Source: Fermentibacter sp963718745 [NCBI: Candidatus Fermentibacterota bacterium] (GTDB lineage Bacteria > Fermentibacterota > Fermentibacteria > Fermentibacterales). From it: 64,000 bases of DNA. How positions within the stretch are numbered: position 1 is the first letter of the stretch; the number at the start of each line of letters is the position of its first letter. The DNA lies in contig OY970370.1 in the NCBI GenBank assembly GCA_963718745.1, positions 1,798,001 to 1,862,000 on the forward strand, in the 5' to 3' direction. A model generated the notes under the pieces. It saw only the letters and a list, made by a program, of their open reading frames with translations. It was not told the origin of the DNA and did not search any database. Position numbers and translations under genes: made by a program. Below are positions 8,343 to 17,627 of the stretch, in pieces.

Positions 8343-10390
8343 TCAGGAGCCCGCGAGGCGGGCGAGCCTCCCGGCCCTTGCCCGGGCGGCGGGATTCCAT
8401 TTTCCCCAGGTGGAGAGCAGCTTGTAGAGAACGAGCGTCTCCTGGCGGACCGACTTGTCGGTTGATGCCTCGGAGAGAAGGGTGTCCGCCTCCGCTGTCC
8501 TGCCCAGCTCATGCAGGCCCGCGGCAAGGAAGGTTGCGGCCCTGGTCCGCGTGCTGTAACGAAGGCTCGGGACCAGCGCGGCCAGGTCCTCGAGCGCGCC
8601 CGGAACGCCCGCTTCCAGCCTTGCCCGGTGAAGCTGGACAAGGCAGTCCTGGGCGCTCAGGAGGACGCCGCTGTCCAGCTGAAGCCGCCGGCCCGGCACC
8701 GAGGCCACCCTCCAGGCGGCCTCGGCGCACTTCAGAGCCTCCCCGGGTCTTCCCGAAGCAGAATGCACGAGCGACCTGAAGTAGTCCCCCGAGATCCGGC
8801 CCGGGTGCCTGAAGCTCTCCTCGATGAGTTCGGACGCTCTTCCGTTCTCCCCCCTCTCCAGCAGTATCCTGCCGCGGAGGAGTGTCATGCTCGTCCTCGA
8901 CGGCTCGTCGGTCGTGCGGTCGATCATCCCGTGCGCCTCGTCCAGCAGTGCCAGGGCGCTCTCGAACCGCATCCTGCCGAACAGGGCCGAAGCAAGATTT
9001 ATCCTGGACCAGGCCAGGCCCCAGAGCGTAGGGAGGGCCAGAGCCGCCCTGCCGGCGGAGTCGAAGGCGCGCGCGGCCGAGGCGGGCTTCGCCGTGAGCA
9101 TGAGGATCTCCCCCAGATCGTTGTACAGATACCAGCCCATGTCCTCGGGGAAGGGGGAGGCGAGCGCCCTGCGGATCGCCCTGTATGCGCGATCTAGATC
9201 CATGTCGCAGATGTAGTGTAGCACGAGCTTGTGGTAGTAGACCGCATCGAGATCGCGGCGATCGACTCTGAGAGATTTCCAGAGCGAGGTGGCGTCCTTC
9301 TTCAGCCGGTCGGCGACATCGGTCCGGTCTATGCGCGAGGCTGCATCCAGGCCTCTCAGCCGGATCCTGAAGAGGTCCTCTCCCTGCGCTCTCTTTTCCA
9401 GTGAGAGCTGAGTCTCGAGAGCATCCTCCGTCCGCCCGAGCAATCGCTGTATGTCACCTGCCTTGGACAGCAGGGACACCTCCTCCTGCTGCCTGCCGAG
9501 AGAGGCCGCGAGGGCGGCCGCGGAAAGGCATGCCTCCCTCGAGCGCTCGATGTCCCCGGACTGGAGGAGGGCGTGATGGAGCCGTTCACGGCAGGTGTAG
9601 AGCCTTCCGGTCCTCCCGGAATCGTCCGGCAGCTTCTCCAGCAGGGAGGCCGCCCGCTCGAAGCATGCGGCCGCCTCCTCCACCAGTTTCTTTCCCAGGG
9701 CGTCGAAGCCTGCTGCCATCCAGGAATCGGCGGCCCGGGCGGTTTCCCGGGCATTCTGCAGGCACAGCGCAGCCTGCCTGTGGTTCCCTTCCGCCTCGTA
9801 TCCGGATGCGAGTGCGAGGTTTACTCGCAGCGACAGATCTCCGGGTGAGGAACGGGCCGTCTCGTCCCTGTAGGCCTGGTTGCGGAACGTGAACAGGAGA
9901 GGATCGGAGGCGTCCTGCGCCAGGATCCCCATGCGGACCCCCCTGTCGAGCGCAGTTATCACGTCGCCTTCCGGAAGGGAGACCGCCCTCTCGAGGAGCG
10001 CGGCGTCGAAGGCTCCTCCGGCAGCTGCCGCGGCCGAGAGGACATGCCGTTCCTGCGGAGCGAGCTTCGACAGCTTCGAAGCGATGAGATCGCGGACCCT
10101 TCCCGTGGACGGAACGATTTCCAGCCTCTCCGCGAGACAGATGGAATCCCGCATCACGAGGCGTTGCGAATCGTGCAGCGCTCTCAGGAACTCCAGCGCG
10201 AAGAGCGGATTTCCACCGGATATCCCGTAGATGGTCGAGGCGAGTTCTCCGGAGACTGCCGCGCCCCCCAGGCTCGAGCTCGTCAGTTCGGAGATGTTGC
10301 GCAGGTTCAGAGGCTGCAGGTCGAGAAAGACGGAGTCCCCCCGCGACAGCAGGGATGCCGGCCGGGTGACCGGGCTCCCTTGCATGATCG
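8343..10390 (-). CDS. C-terminal part of frameshifted GGDEF/ATPase/TPR protein
   Basis: This open frame continues the protein begun by the 10391-11418 fragment, after one extra base in the GGG run at 10390-10392. Removing that base gives the uninterrupted junction EEPIMQGSPVTRP. It encodes the end of a STAND/AAA-type ATPase, with an SGGNPLFALEFLRAL segment typical of the helical region in MalT/AfsR-like ATPases. A winged-helix-like linker follows, then roughly 400 residues of helical repeats of tetratricopeptide type rich in Ala, Leu and Glu. Such repeats sense ligands or partner proteins. Alone it would start at a GTG or ATG inside the ATPase and lack the catalytic parts. It is either a sequencing or assembly artefact or a true pseudogene. 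Confidence 0.8.
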
Positions 10391-11418
10391 GGCTCCTCGT
10401 CCGTCCTGAAGGCGCATATCACATGGATCCCTGAGTCCGCAGCGAAGTGCAGGAGGTACAGGAGGAAGCCGGCGGTACCCGGGTCGATCCAGTGGGCATC
10501 CTCCACCGTCACGAGCAGCGGGCTCCATCTGACCATCAGAGCGGTGAGGGCTTCCAGGAGCGCCACCCTCTCCAGGGAGCCTCCGATCGCCTCGTGTCCC
10601 GGGAAGACATCGGGAAGTATGGTGCCGAGTACCCTGGCCCACTGCGCAGGCATCGGTGGGATCCCGAGGGAGGCCGACGCCTGCCTTACCGCCCCTATGA
10701 GGGGGGCGAACGGGATGTCCGAAAACTCGGGCCGGCAGTAGAGCCGCACCCTGCGTGCGGCCATCCCGGCCCGCCGGACTGCCTCCTCCACGAAGGCGGT
10801 CTTCCCGACGCCGGATTCCCCTTCGACTATCACGAGGCGCGAGGGGGGGCCGCCTTCGAGGACGGGCAGGATCCGCGCGGACTCCAGGGACCTGTCCACG
10901 AAGGCGTCGTCGACCCATCTGATCTCCCTGGAGGGGGTTCCCGCCCTGCACCAGCGGGAGCGGCCCGTGTTCTTGGCGGTGTACATCGCCCGGTCTGCCA
11001 TCGACAGGAGTTCCCGTTTCGAGGAGGCCTCGTCAGGGAAGAAGACCAGCCCTATGCTGGCAGTGACCCCCCAGTCACGCCCGAGGGAGCTCTCCGTCCG
11101 TGTCGCCAGCCTGGAGGCGAGAGCCTCGGCGTAGGCGTTCCTGTCGACGCACGCAAGGACCACGAACTCGTCCCCGCCCCAGCGTCCGACGATGTCCGTG
11201 TCCCTCACGGTCGATCCCAGCACCGAGGCGAACTGCTCGAGCACCCGGTCACCGCTGAGATGACCCCTGGTGTCGTTCACGGTCTTGAAATTGTCCAGAT
11301 CGATGAAGAGGAGGGCGAAGCCCGAACCCCCGGCGATGAGAGAATCCAGCTTCCTGTCGAGGAACCGCCTGTTGGGCAGGCCGGTGAGATGATCCTCGAA
11401 CTCCACGCCCGTCTTCAC
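10391..11418 (-). CDS. N-terminal part: diguanylate cyclase (GGDEF) plus P-loop ATPase
   Basis: The fragment opens with a complete GGDEF domain (residues 8-165). Its active-site loop is RWGGDEF, and the product-inhibition I-site RDTD lies exactly five residues before it, so it should make cyclic di-GMP with feedback control. From about residue 180 a P-loop ATPase follows, with Walker A GESGVGKT and Walker B-like LLVTVEDAHWID. At 10390-10392 the frame breaks (see the partner fragment); the open frame runs on to 9586 but in nonsense. The start is GTG 11418 (MKTGVEFEDHLTGLPNRRF), which places the GGDEF domain at the very N-terminus. With the rest restored the protein is about 1,025 residues: GGDEF, then ATPase, then TPR, a cytoplasmic signalling protein. 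Confidence 0.85.
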
Positions 11419-11627
11419 TGCAGACCCTGCCGGCAGGCGACTCCCTCGACCACAGCGATCCCTCCGTCGGAGCCGTCAGGATTCTAGGCCTTCCTGAGGC
11501 TCGGAGGAAGTCCCGCCTGCACCTCCTTGCGTTCGGGCCGGACAGGGTCAAGATTCACGGTGTCGCAAGGGCCGGGCACGAACCGGAGCGGGTGCTGCGG
11601 GACGGCCCTGTAACCCGGGAGAGTAGC

Positions 11628-12308
11628 ATGGCTCCTGTTCCTGCGCTTCTGATCCTGTCGCTGCTGGCCGGATCTCCGGATCCCTCTCCCATACCGCTTC
11701 CGCAGAGACCCGGTTCATCCGGGCAGGATGCCGCCTTTCTCGAGGACCTCCTCGTGTCGCGTGAATCCGTCCGCCTTTTCTCGGATGCCGGCCTGTCCCT
11801 GGACGATGTCTCCTCGGTTCTCTGGGCGGCCTGCGGTTCCATCCCCGGCGGGAGGATGACGGTGCCGTCGGCCGGCGCCCTCTATCCTCTGGAGATCCTG
11901 CTCGCGGCCGGTTCGGTCGACGGGCTCGGCCAGGGTCTCTACCGGTACTCCCCGTCCGAGGGAGCGCTGGTGCTGCTGGTCGAGGGGGACGTGAGGACCG
12001 GGCTGGCGGAGGCCTGCCTGGGACAGCCGTGGGTCGCCGTCGCTCCTGCTTCCGTGATCATCTGCGCGCACCCCGGCATCACGGCTTCCCGATATGGAGA
12101 GAGGGGGGCGCTGTACGTCGCCCTCGAAGCGGGTCATTCTTCCCAGAACGTGTACCTGATGTGCGAAGCCCTCGGCCTGGGGACGGTTGCGGTGGGGGCC
12201 TTCGACGACTCCCTGGCATCCGCAGTGCTCGGGCTGGACGACGAGACGACGGCCTTCTACGTGATGCCCTTCGGGGTCCCCCGGGTCGAGGCGGGAAGGG
12301 ACATGTAG
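11628..12308 (+). CDS. Exported SagB-type nitroreductase-like protein
   Basis: After a signal peptide (MAPVPALLILSLLAG) the 226-residue product shows the SagB-type FMN nitroreductase pattern. It has SRESVRLFSDAGLSLDDVS, then PSAGALYPLEILLA and GLYRYSPSEGAL, and near the end AGHSSQNVYLMCEALGLGTV. These are the flavin-contact segments of the family, whose best-known members oxidise azoline rings in peptide natural products. A nitroreductase fold outside the cytoplasm is unusual. ATG 11628 follows GGGAGAGTAGC and is preferred over the upstream in-frame start at 11592 because it begins directly at the signal peptide. It heads a run of exported-protein genes on the plus strand. Confidence 0.82.
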   Translation: MAPVPALLILSLLAGSPDPSPIPLPQRPGSSGQDAAFLEDLLVSRESVRLFSDAGLSLDDVSSVLWAACGSIPGGRMTVPSAGALYPLEILLAAGSVDGLGQGLYRYSPSEGALVLLVEGDVRTGLAEACLGQPWVAVAPASVIICAHPGITASRYGERGALYVALEAGHSSQNVYLMCEALGLGTVAVGAFDDSLASAVLGLDDETTAFYVMPFGVPRVEAGRDM

Positions 12309-12349
12309 GACCGCGGGAGTAGCGGTCCGGCTGAAAGAGGTGTCTCCAT

Positions 12350-12682
12350 ATGACCAGGCTCGCAGCAGCCATAGCGATGTGCGCCGTTCCCGCCCTTGCG
12401 GGATCCGTGTTCGCGGTCGACTACGAGTACCAGGCCGACCTGTGCGTCTATGTGGTGGAGCACGAGTATCAGGCGGACCTCTGCGTCTGGGTCTGCGACC
12501 ATTCGTATGAAGCCGACGACAGCGACTCGGTCTGGTTCTTCGCCGACTACGAGTATCAGGCGGAAGCCGCGGTGTTCTTCGTCGACTATGAGTACCAGGC
12601 CGATCTCTCGATCTGCTATGTGGAGCACGAGTACCAGTCCGGCTGGCAGGGCGGGCATCCCTGGCAGGGCAGGCTGCACTGA
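12350..12682 (+). CDS. Exported Tyr-x-Ala-Asp repeat protein (DUF6150-like)
   Basis: A clear signal peptide (to GSVFA, residue 22) is followed by six copies of a roughly 13-residue unit. Each has the form [DH]-x-[ES]-Y-x-[AS]-[DE] followed by a hydrophobic strand, for example DYEYQADLCVYVVE and HEYQADLCVWVCD. One unit has a two-residue insertion. The last copy ends SGW, as in the repeat family I recall as DUF6150, whose members are usually cytoplasmic and lack a signal peptide. Three Cys lie in the first two repeats. Function is unknown; a small beta-solenoid or propeller-like fold is plausible. GAGGTGTCTCCAT precedes ATG 12350. It lies 41 bases behind the nitroreductase gene and before a coiled-coil protein gene. 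Confidence 0.78.
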   Translation: MTRLAAAIAMCAVPALAGSVFAVDYEYQADLCVYVVEHEYQADLCVWVCDHSYEADDSDSVWFFADYEYQAEAAVFFVDYEYQADLSICYVEHEYQSGWQGGHPWQGRLH

Positions 12683-12740
12683 CGCTCGACCTCTTCGATC
12701 CAGCCGGGCCGGACCATGACCACCAACCGGAGGTAGGCGA

Positions 12741-13211
12741 TTGAACTGTACGTTTCTTCTCCTGATCGCGGCAGCGCTGCCGGCATTCGCCGAAGGCGGG
12801 GGAGAGCCAGGCGACGGGATCCTCTTCGAGAGGAGCCAGGGGCTCCAGGCCATGGACAGTATCGAGGGGGCTCTGGCGAGTTTCCGGGCCCTGACCGAGG
12901 GGATCCTCGAAGAGGCCGGGTTGAGCACCGTCGGGGACATCTCGGAGACGACACCGTACGTGAGCATCCATCCCTCGCTCCTGGAGTCGGTGGGGCATAC
13001 CTGGTGGGAGGAGCAGAACATAGGCTTCGCCAACTGGCCGCGTTGTCTGAGAGGCGTGATAGAGTCTCAGCAGCTGCGGATTCTCGAGCTGGAGAGAAGA
13101 GTCGCGGAACTCGAGGGCGCCGGTTCGGGGGTACTTGCTGATCTCGACTCCGGGATAGAGGAGCAGTCCGCCGTTGTCGAAAGCATCGCCGGAGAGGGCT
13201 GGGTCGACTGA
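12741..13211 (+). CDS. Exported coiled-coil protein of unknown function
   Basis: The start is TTG 12741 after CGGAGGTAGGCGA. The 156-residue product has a signal peptide ending AAALPAFA. Its central part has a FANWPRCLRGVIESQQLRI segment leading into a short coiled coil (LELERRVAELEG, about residues 115-127). The phrase resembles the trimerising intramolecular-chaperone tails of phage and surface fibre proteins, but the match is too short to be sure. The stop codon is two bases before the start of the next gene, so the pair is translationally close. Confidence 0.65.
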   Translation: MNCTFLLLIAAALPAFAEGGGEPGDGILFERSQGLQAMDSIEGALASFRALTEGILEEAGLSTVGDISETTPYVSIHPSLLESVGHTWWEEQNIGFANWPRCLRGVIESQQLRILELERRVAELEGAGSGVLADLDSGIEEQSAVVESIAGEGWVD

Positions 13212-13212
13212 A

Positions 13213-14133
13213 TTGAGTCTCAGACGCCTCGTCGCAGCGGCGGCGGCGATCCTGTGCTCCTGCCTCATGGAGCCTGCGGCGGGCACTGAGTACCCGTCCG
13301 TCTTCGAGGACGCCTTCCTTACCGACTCGCTCGGCAGCCCGTCAGCCTGCGCCTTCTCCTCCGACGGGACCTCGTGGGTCTGCGCCTGTGAAAGCGGGCT
13401 GGTCCTGGCGGTCATCGGAGGATCCGTGACGGCCTGTCCGACCCCGCAGAGGCTGACGGATGCCGCCTTCTTCGAGGGCACGCGGACCGCGGTGGCAGCC
13501 ATGGGAGATTCTCTTCTCGCCGTGCAGCCGGGTCTCGCCGACCGGACTGTCTGGGCGGGGAGCGCGGTCCTGTTCGTGGAGCCTCACCAGTCGGGCATCA
13601 TGGCGGTTCACGAAGACGGCTCGCTCAGCCGGCTGAAACAGGACCTGTCCATCGAGGGTCCGGTGCAGACCGAGGTGCAGTCGCCCCTCGGAGCCTGCGT
13701 CCTTCCCGGGATGGACCGCATCCATCTGTCGGATGCCTCCGGCATCTACAGGATCGATCCGGTGACAGGTTCGACAGAGGCTTTCTTCGCCACCCCCGGT
13801 GCGGCTTCCGATCTCTTCGATGCGGGGGGAAACCTCGGGGCTTCGGTCGAGGGCTCCAACGAACTGTGGGTCATGGATCCGCTGGACCTGTCGACGATAA
13901 TCCTCCTCACCTTCCCGTCGTTCCCCTCGGTCGGCGCAGCGACGCCCGACGGGCGATACTTCTACGGAGGCTGCGACACCGCACCCAGTCTTTACATTGT
14001 GTCGGACGCAGGCGAGCAGGTGTTCTCCTCGACCTCGTACGGGGAGGTTGCGGACATCTCCATCTCACCCGACAGCCTGCGCGCGATGATAGCTTCCCGG
14101 TCGGGAAATTCTGTAACGATTCTCGGATACTGA
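13213..14133 (+). CDS. Exported beta-propeller-like protein
   Basis: The 306-residue product starts at TTG 13213, two bases after the preceding stop (tgaaTTG arrangement), and begins MSLRRLVAAAAAILCSCLME. That is a signal peptide, and the Cys in LCSC could be a weak lipobox. The mature part is made of repeated four-strand blocks of about 40 residues, such as GTSWVCACESGLVLAVIGG and TPDGRYFYGGCD, and ends ISISPDSLRAMIASRSGNSVTIL. This is the look of YVTN/WD40-like propellers that bind proteins or ligands at the cell surface. No catalytic motif is seen. It is followed after 33 bases by the PPDK_N-domain gene. Confidence 0.7.
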   Translation: MSLRRLVAAAAAILCSCLMEPAAGTEYPSVFEDAFLTDSLGSPSACAFSSDGTSWVCACESGLVLAVIGGSVTACPTPQRLTDAAFFEGTRTAVAAMGDSLLAVQPGLADRTVWAGSAVLFVEPHQSGIMAVHEDGSLSRLKQDLSIEGPVQTEVQSPLGACVLPGMDRIHLSDASGIYRIDPVTGSTEAFFATPGAASDLFDAGGNLGASVEGSNELWVMDPLDLSTIILLTFPSFPSVGAATPDGRYFYGGCDTAPSLYIVSDAGEQVFSSTSYGEVADISISPDSLRAMIASRSGNSVTILGY

Positions 14134-14166
14134 CGCAGGCCGCCCTGCTCATGCCCTGGAGGGTCT

Positions 14167-16509
14167 ATGGCCGGTGAAACCCACGACAAGACGCCCGAGG
14201 TAAAGGCGCCCAAACCGGAATGGAAGGTGATAGTCGACCTGCTGTGGGAGACGAACCCCCTTCTCGTGAACCGGCTGGGCCGCAAGATGATGAACTATCT
14301 CTTCAAGCGCGGTGTGAAGCGGATAGGCGACGTCATGCAGCACCTCCTCAGCCAGGGGGAGGGATCCGGGCTGGGAGACACTCTCGGAGAGAACCAGGCG
14401 CTTCCCCGAATCGACTATGAGGCTCTGGAGAACTTCATCGACGAGGTCTTCAACATCGCAGAGGCCGAACTGTCGGCCGACGAGATAAACAGCATGCTGA
14501 TGAACTGGTTCAGGCTCGAGAACACGCGCTTCCTCACCTCCGCCGCCGAGAAGAGGGACATCCCTCTTGCGCAGATCGCCGAGGCGCTGGAGCGGTTCAG
14601 CAAGCTGCCGGAACCGCAGAGGAACCTCGCCCCGGAGGACCGCATGGGGATCAGGGTCGCCCTGATCAGGAGGTTCTTCACGGACGACCTCGACTACATC
14701 GACGACGTTAAGAAGCATGTCACCGTATCCGACTTCTCGCACGTGCTAAGGCATACCATCGGCCCGGCCACGGGCAACGGGAAGCTCGGCGGCAAGTCGG
14801 CCGGGCTCTTCAGGGCGGACAAGGTCCTGCAGACGGCCAAGAACGAGAACGTCGTCCTGCGCAACATCAGAACCCCGAAGACCTGGTATGTCGCCTCCGA
14901 CGGGATACTCGAGTTCGTGCACCACAACGCGCTCGAGGAGCTCCTCTCGATAAAGTACAGCGACCCCTCCGAGATCAGACAGGAGTTCATGTACCTCCGC
15001 CAGATCTTCAAGAACTCCTTCCTCCCCGCGGACATCATGAACGGTCTGTCGATGATGCTGGACGACTTCGGCGAAGCCCCCCTCATCGTCCGCTCCTCGA
15101 GCCTGCTGGAGGACAGCGCGGGATCGGCGTTCGCGGGCAAGTACAAGAGCCTCTTCGTCGCCAACCAGGGTACGAAGAAGGAGCGTCTCGAAGCGGTCAT
15201 GGATGCCGTTGTAGAAGTGTATGCGAGCGTTTTCGCCCCCGACCCGATCGAGTACAGGAGGGAGAGGGGGCTGCTGGATTTCCACGAGGAGATGGCCATA
15301 CTGGTCCAGGAGGTCGTCGGTGCGAGGGTGGGCGACTACTTCTTCCCTGCCTACTCCGGCGTGGCGTTCAGCAGGAACGAGTTCCGCTGGTCCCCGAGGA
15401 TCAACAGGGACGACGGTGTCATCAGGCTGGTGACCGGGCTGGGCACGAGGGCCGTGGACAGGATCGGCGAGGACTATCCCGTCCTCATCAGCCCCGGGCA
15501 GCCGGGCCTTCGCGTCAACCTGACGCCCGAGGACATCATCAGGTACGCACAGAAGAGCGTCGATCTCGTGAACCTCAAGACGAGGCGCTTCGAGACGATC
15601 GGATTCGACAGGCTGGTCAGGGAGCATTCCAAGGAGTATCCGGCCCTATCGTACATCATCTCTCTCTATGAGGACGGGAACCTGGCTCCGCCGGTGGGCA
15701 CGATGCTCAACCTGGAGGAGCAGTCCCCCGTGGTCACCTTCCAGCGGCTCCTCACCCAGAGCCCGTTCGTGCCGCAGATGAGGGCCATGCTGCAGATACT
15801 CGAGAAGGAACTGGGATTCCCCGTCGACATCGAGTTCGCCTACGAGGGCGACATCCAGACCCCCTGCCTCCTCCAGTGCAGGCCCCAGAGCCACAGCAAG
15901 GGCAGGCAGGACGTGGTCCTGCCCACCGGTGTCGCGGACGAGGACGTGCTGTTCACTGCCGGCAGGTTCATCACGAGCGGCATGGTGAAGGGGATCGAGT
16001 ACATCGTGTACGTCGACCCGGCGGGGTACGACGCGGTGCCGAGCATCGAAGCCCTCTACGACTGCGGCAAGATCGTCGGCAAGCTGAACCAGAAGCTGCC
16101 TTCGAAGAGGTTCATCCTGATGGGTCCGGGTCGCTGGGGCAGCAGGGGGGACATCAAGCTGGGCGTGCACGTGGGCTACAGCGACATCAACAACACGTCG
16201 ATGCTCATCGAGATAGCACGGGCGAAGAGCGGATATGTGCCGGACCTCTCGTTCGGGACGCACTTCTTCCAGGATCTCGTGGAGGCGGACATCAAGTACC
16301 TGCCGCTGTATCCGGACGACCCTGGCATCGTTTTCAACGAGGACTTCTTCAAGCTGTCGCACAACCAGCTGAAGAAGCTGGTCCCCGGTTCGGAGCACCT
16401 CGAGGACGTGATCCGGGTGATCCGCGTGGGGCGCGAGAAGCAGGGAGCCACGTTCTCGGTGGTGATGGACGGGGACTCGGACAAGGCCATCGGGTTCATC
16501 GCCCGGTGA
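14167..16509 (+). CDS. PEP/pyruvate-binding (PPDK_N) domain protein without phosphotransfer domains
   Basis: The 780-residue protein holds an ATP-grasp nucleotide-binding domain of the pyruvate phosphate dikinase/PEP synthase N-terminal type (PPDK_N). The glycine- and serine-rich segment GGKSAGLF and the phosphate-contact motif IVRSSSLLEDSAG (about residue 308) are present. A later conserved segment is GPGRWGSRGDIKLG (about residue 652). The swivelling phosphohistidine domain and the C-terminal PEP/pyruvate TIM barrel of the true enzymes are absent, so it cannot be a complete dikinase. About 190 residues at the N-terminus are unassigned helix-rich sequence. A paralogue carrying receiver domains is encoded at 19187. 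Likely a cytoplasmic ATP-dependent phosphotransferase or regulatory protein; the reaction is unknown. Confidence 0.82.
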   Translation: MAGETHDKTPEVKAPKPEWKVIVDLLWETNPLLVNRLGRKMMNYLFKRGVKRIGDVMQHLLSQGEGSGLGDTLGENQALPRIDYEALENFIDEVFNIAEAELSADEINSMLMNWFRLENTRFLTSAAEKRDIPLAQIAEALERFSKLPEPQRNLAPEDRMGIRVALIRRFFTDDLDYIDDVKKHVTVSDFSHVLRHTIGPATGNGKLGGKSAGLFRADKVLQTAKNENVVLRNIRTPKTWYVASDGILEFVHHNALEELLSIKYSDPSEIRQEFMYLRQIFKNSFLPADIMNGLSMMLDDFGEAPLIVRSSSLLEDSAGSAFAGKYKSLFVANQGTKKERLEAVMDAVVEVYASVFAPDPIEYRRERGLLDFHEEMAILVQEVVGARVGDYFFPAYSGVAFSRNEFRWSPRINRDDGVIRLVTGLGTRAVDRIGEDYPVLISPGQPGLRVNLTPEDIIRYAQKSVDLVNLKTRRFETIGFDRLVREHSKEYPALSYIISLYEDGNLAPPVGTMLNLEEQSPVVTFQRLLTQSPFVPQMRAMLQILEKELGFPVDIEFAYEGDIQTPCLLQCRPQSHSKGRQDVVLPTGVADEDVLFTAGRFITSGMVKGIEYIVYVDPAGYDAVPSIEALYDCGKIVGKLNQKLPSKRFILMGPGRWGSRGDIKLGVHVGYSDINNTSMLIEIARAKSGYVPDLSFGTHFFQDLVEADIKYLPLYPDDPGIVFNEDFFKLSHNQLKKLVPGSEHLEDVIRVIRVGREKQGATFSVVMDGDSDKAIGFIAR

Positions 16510-16618
16510 TGACGGCCCTGACCGGTGACGGCTCCGGGATACCCGGCATCCGCATGCTCTCCTCCATGTCGGCCTGTCCCGGTACCCGGAAACCGGACCC
16601 CGGGCGCCGTCGGTTCGA

Positions 16619-17428
16619 ATGAAGTGCCGTCTGTGCGGCGGGAACGACCTCCGGCTCCTCTACACGCAGGGTCGGGGCGACAGTTACCGTTTCTACAGGT
16701 GCCGGACCTGCCGGCTGGTGAACTACGACCTCTCCGCGGGGATCGACCAGTCGAAGTATTCCAGGAACCTGTCCGACCCGAGGTCGGGGGAGGGCGCCTC
16801 GAACTCCTCCCAGACCTGTACGTTCGAGTTCATCCGCAGGATGGTGCGGGAGCGGGGATCCCTGCTCGACATCGGCTGCGGCAACGGACGGCTGCTGTTC
16901 CTGGCCGCGGCGGACGGCTGGGTTGCAGAGGGGATCGAGATATCGCCGGAGGCCGCCGCGGCGGCCTCGGCCCTCTCGGGGGCGACGGTCCGGACCGGGA
17001 CCTTCCCCGGGCACATGCCGGCGCTCGACAGGAAGTATGATCTCATAGTCCTCCGCCATGTCCTCGAGCACATCCCGGACCCGCCCGCGGCCATGTCGGC
17101 GATCGGAGCTCTCCTCGCGGACGGAGGCAGGGCCCTCTTCGAGTTCCCGAACATCGACGGGCTGGATGCAAGGTGGAAGCGTGCCCTCCGCAGGCTGCAC
17201 CTCCACAGGAAGCGCTACGCGCCCTCCTATGTGCCGGGGCACTGCTGCGAATACTGCAGGAAGTCGTTCGAGGCGCTGCTGGAAAGGTCGGGGATGACCC
17301 TGGAGCACTGGGAGACATACTCGGGAAGGCCGCTCGTCACTGCGCTCCTCCGCATCCTCCCGGTCGGGGGGAAGGCCAGGGCGCTCGTCCGCCTCGCCGC
17401 TCCCGATCCCGTTCAGGATCGGTTTTAA
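16619..17428 (+). CDS. SAM-dependent methyltransferase with N-terminal zinc ribbon
   Basis: The 269-residue product begins with two Cys pairs, MKCRLCGG and CRTCRLVN, forming a small zinc ribbon. A class I methyltransferase domain follows: motif I LLDIGCGNGRLL, the acidic end of strand 2 in GIEISPE, and motif IV region LRHVLEHIPDP. This is the layout of methyltransferases that act on sugar or lipid-linked intermediates in polysaccharide gene clusters. Near the C-terminus a GHCCEYC segment adds more possible metal ligands. ATG is at 16619, 109 bases after the PPDK_N gene; no strong ribosome-binding site is seen. The downstream region carries a pair of direct repeats. Confidence 0.85.
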   Translation: MKCRLCGGNDLRLLYTQGRGDSYRFYRCRTCRLVNYDLSAGIDQSKYSRNLSDPRSGEGASNSSQTCTFEFIRRMVRERGSLLDIGCGNGRLLFLAAADGWVAEGIEISPEAAAAASALSGATVRTGTFPGHMPALDRKYDLIVLRHVLEHIPDPPAAMSAIGALLADGGRALFEFPNIDGLDARWKRALRRLHLHRKRYAPSYVPGHCCEYCRKSFEALLERSGMTLEHWETYSGRPLVTALLRILPVGGKARALVRLAAPDPVQDRF

Positions 17429-17493
17429 CTATTGATCCTGACTTCAGGGATGGCCTCCCCGCCCGCCACCGCAGCCGGGTGCCATCCCGGCAG

Positions 17494-17576
17494 GTAGTCT
17501 GACCCCATTCCGTGTTACTGAGCTTGATTTGTTAGGTGGCGTCAGCCTTTGCTGATCGGTCAGTAGTCTGACCCCA
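17494..17576. repeat. Direct repeat pair GTAGTCTGACCCCA, possible mobile-element remnant
   Basis: The 14-base string GTAGTCTGACCCCA occurs at 17494-17507 and again at 17563-17576, 69 bases apart, in the gap between the methyltransferase and gdhA. The interval is less GC-rich than the genes beside it. I associate the related string GGGGTCAGACTA with the ends of small transposon-like elements in environmental genomes; this is recollection, not a search. No transposase is present. Confidence 0.6.
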
Positions 17577-17607
17577 AAAAGAAGGGGCCGCGCCGGAGCG
17601 CGGCCCC
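17571..17607 (-). terminator. Intrinsic terminator of gdhA
   Basis: On the minus strand, 20 bases after the gdhA stop, a perfect 10-base-pair stem GGGGCCGCGC / GCGCGGCCCC with a 4-base loop is followed by TTCTTTTTGGGG. This is a convincing Rho-independent terminator. Confidence 0.88.
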
Positions 17608-17627
17608 CGTAGCTGACGAGCGGTCGC

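Noticed and set aside
14167-16509. Complete PEP synthase
   Set aside because: Only the ATP-grasp N-terminal domain is present; no phosphohistidine or TIM-barrel domain follows.
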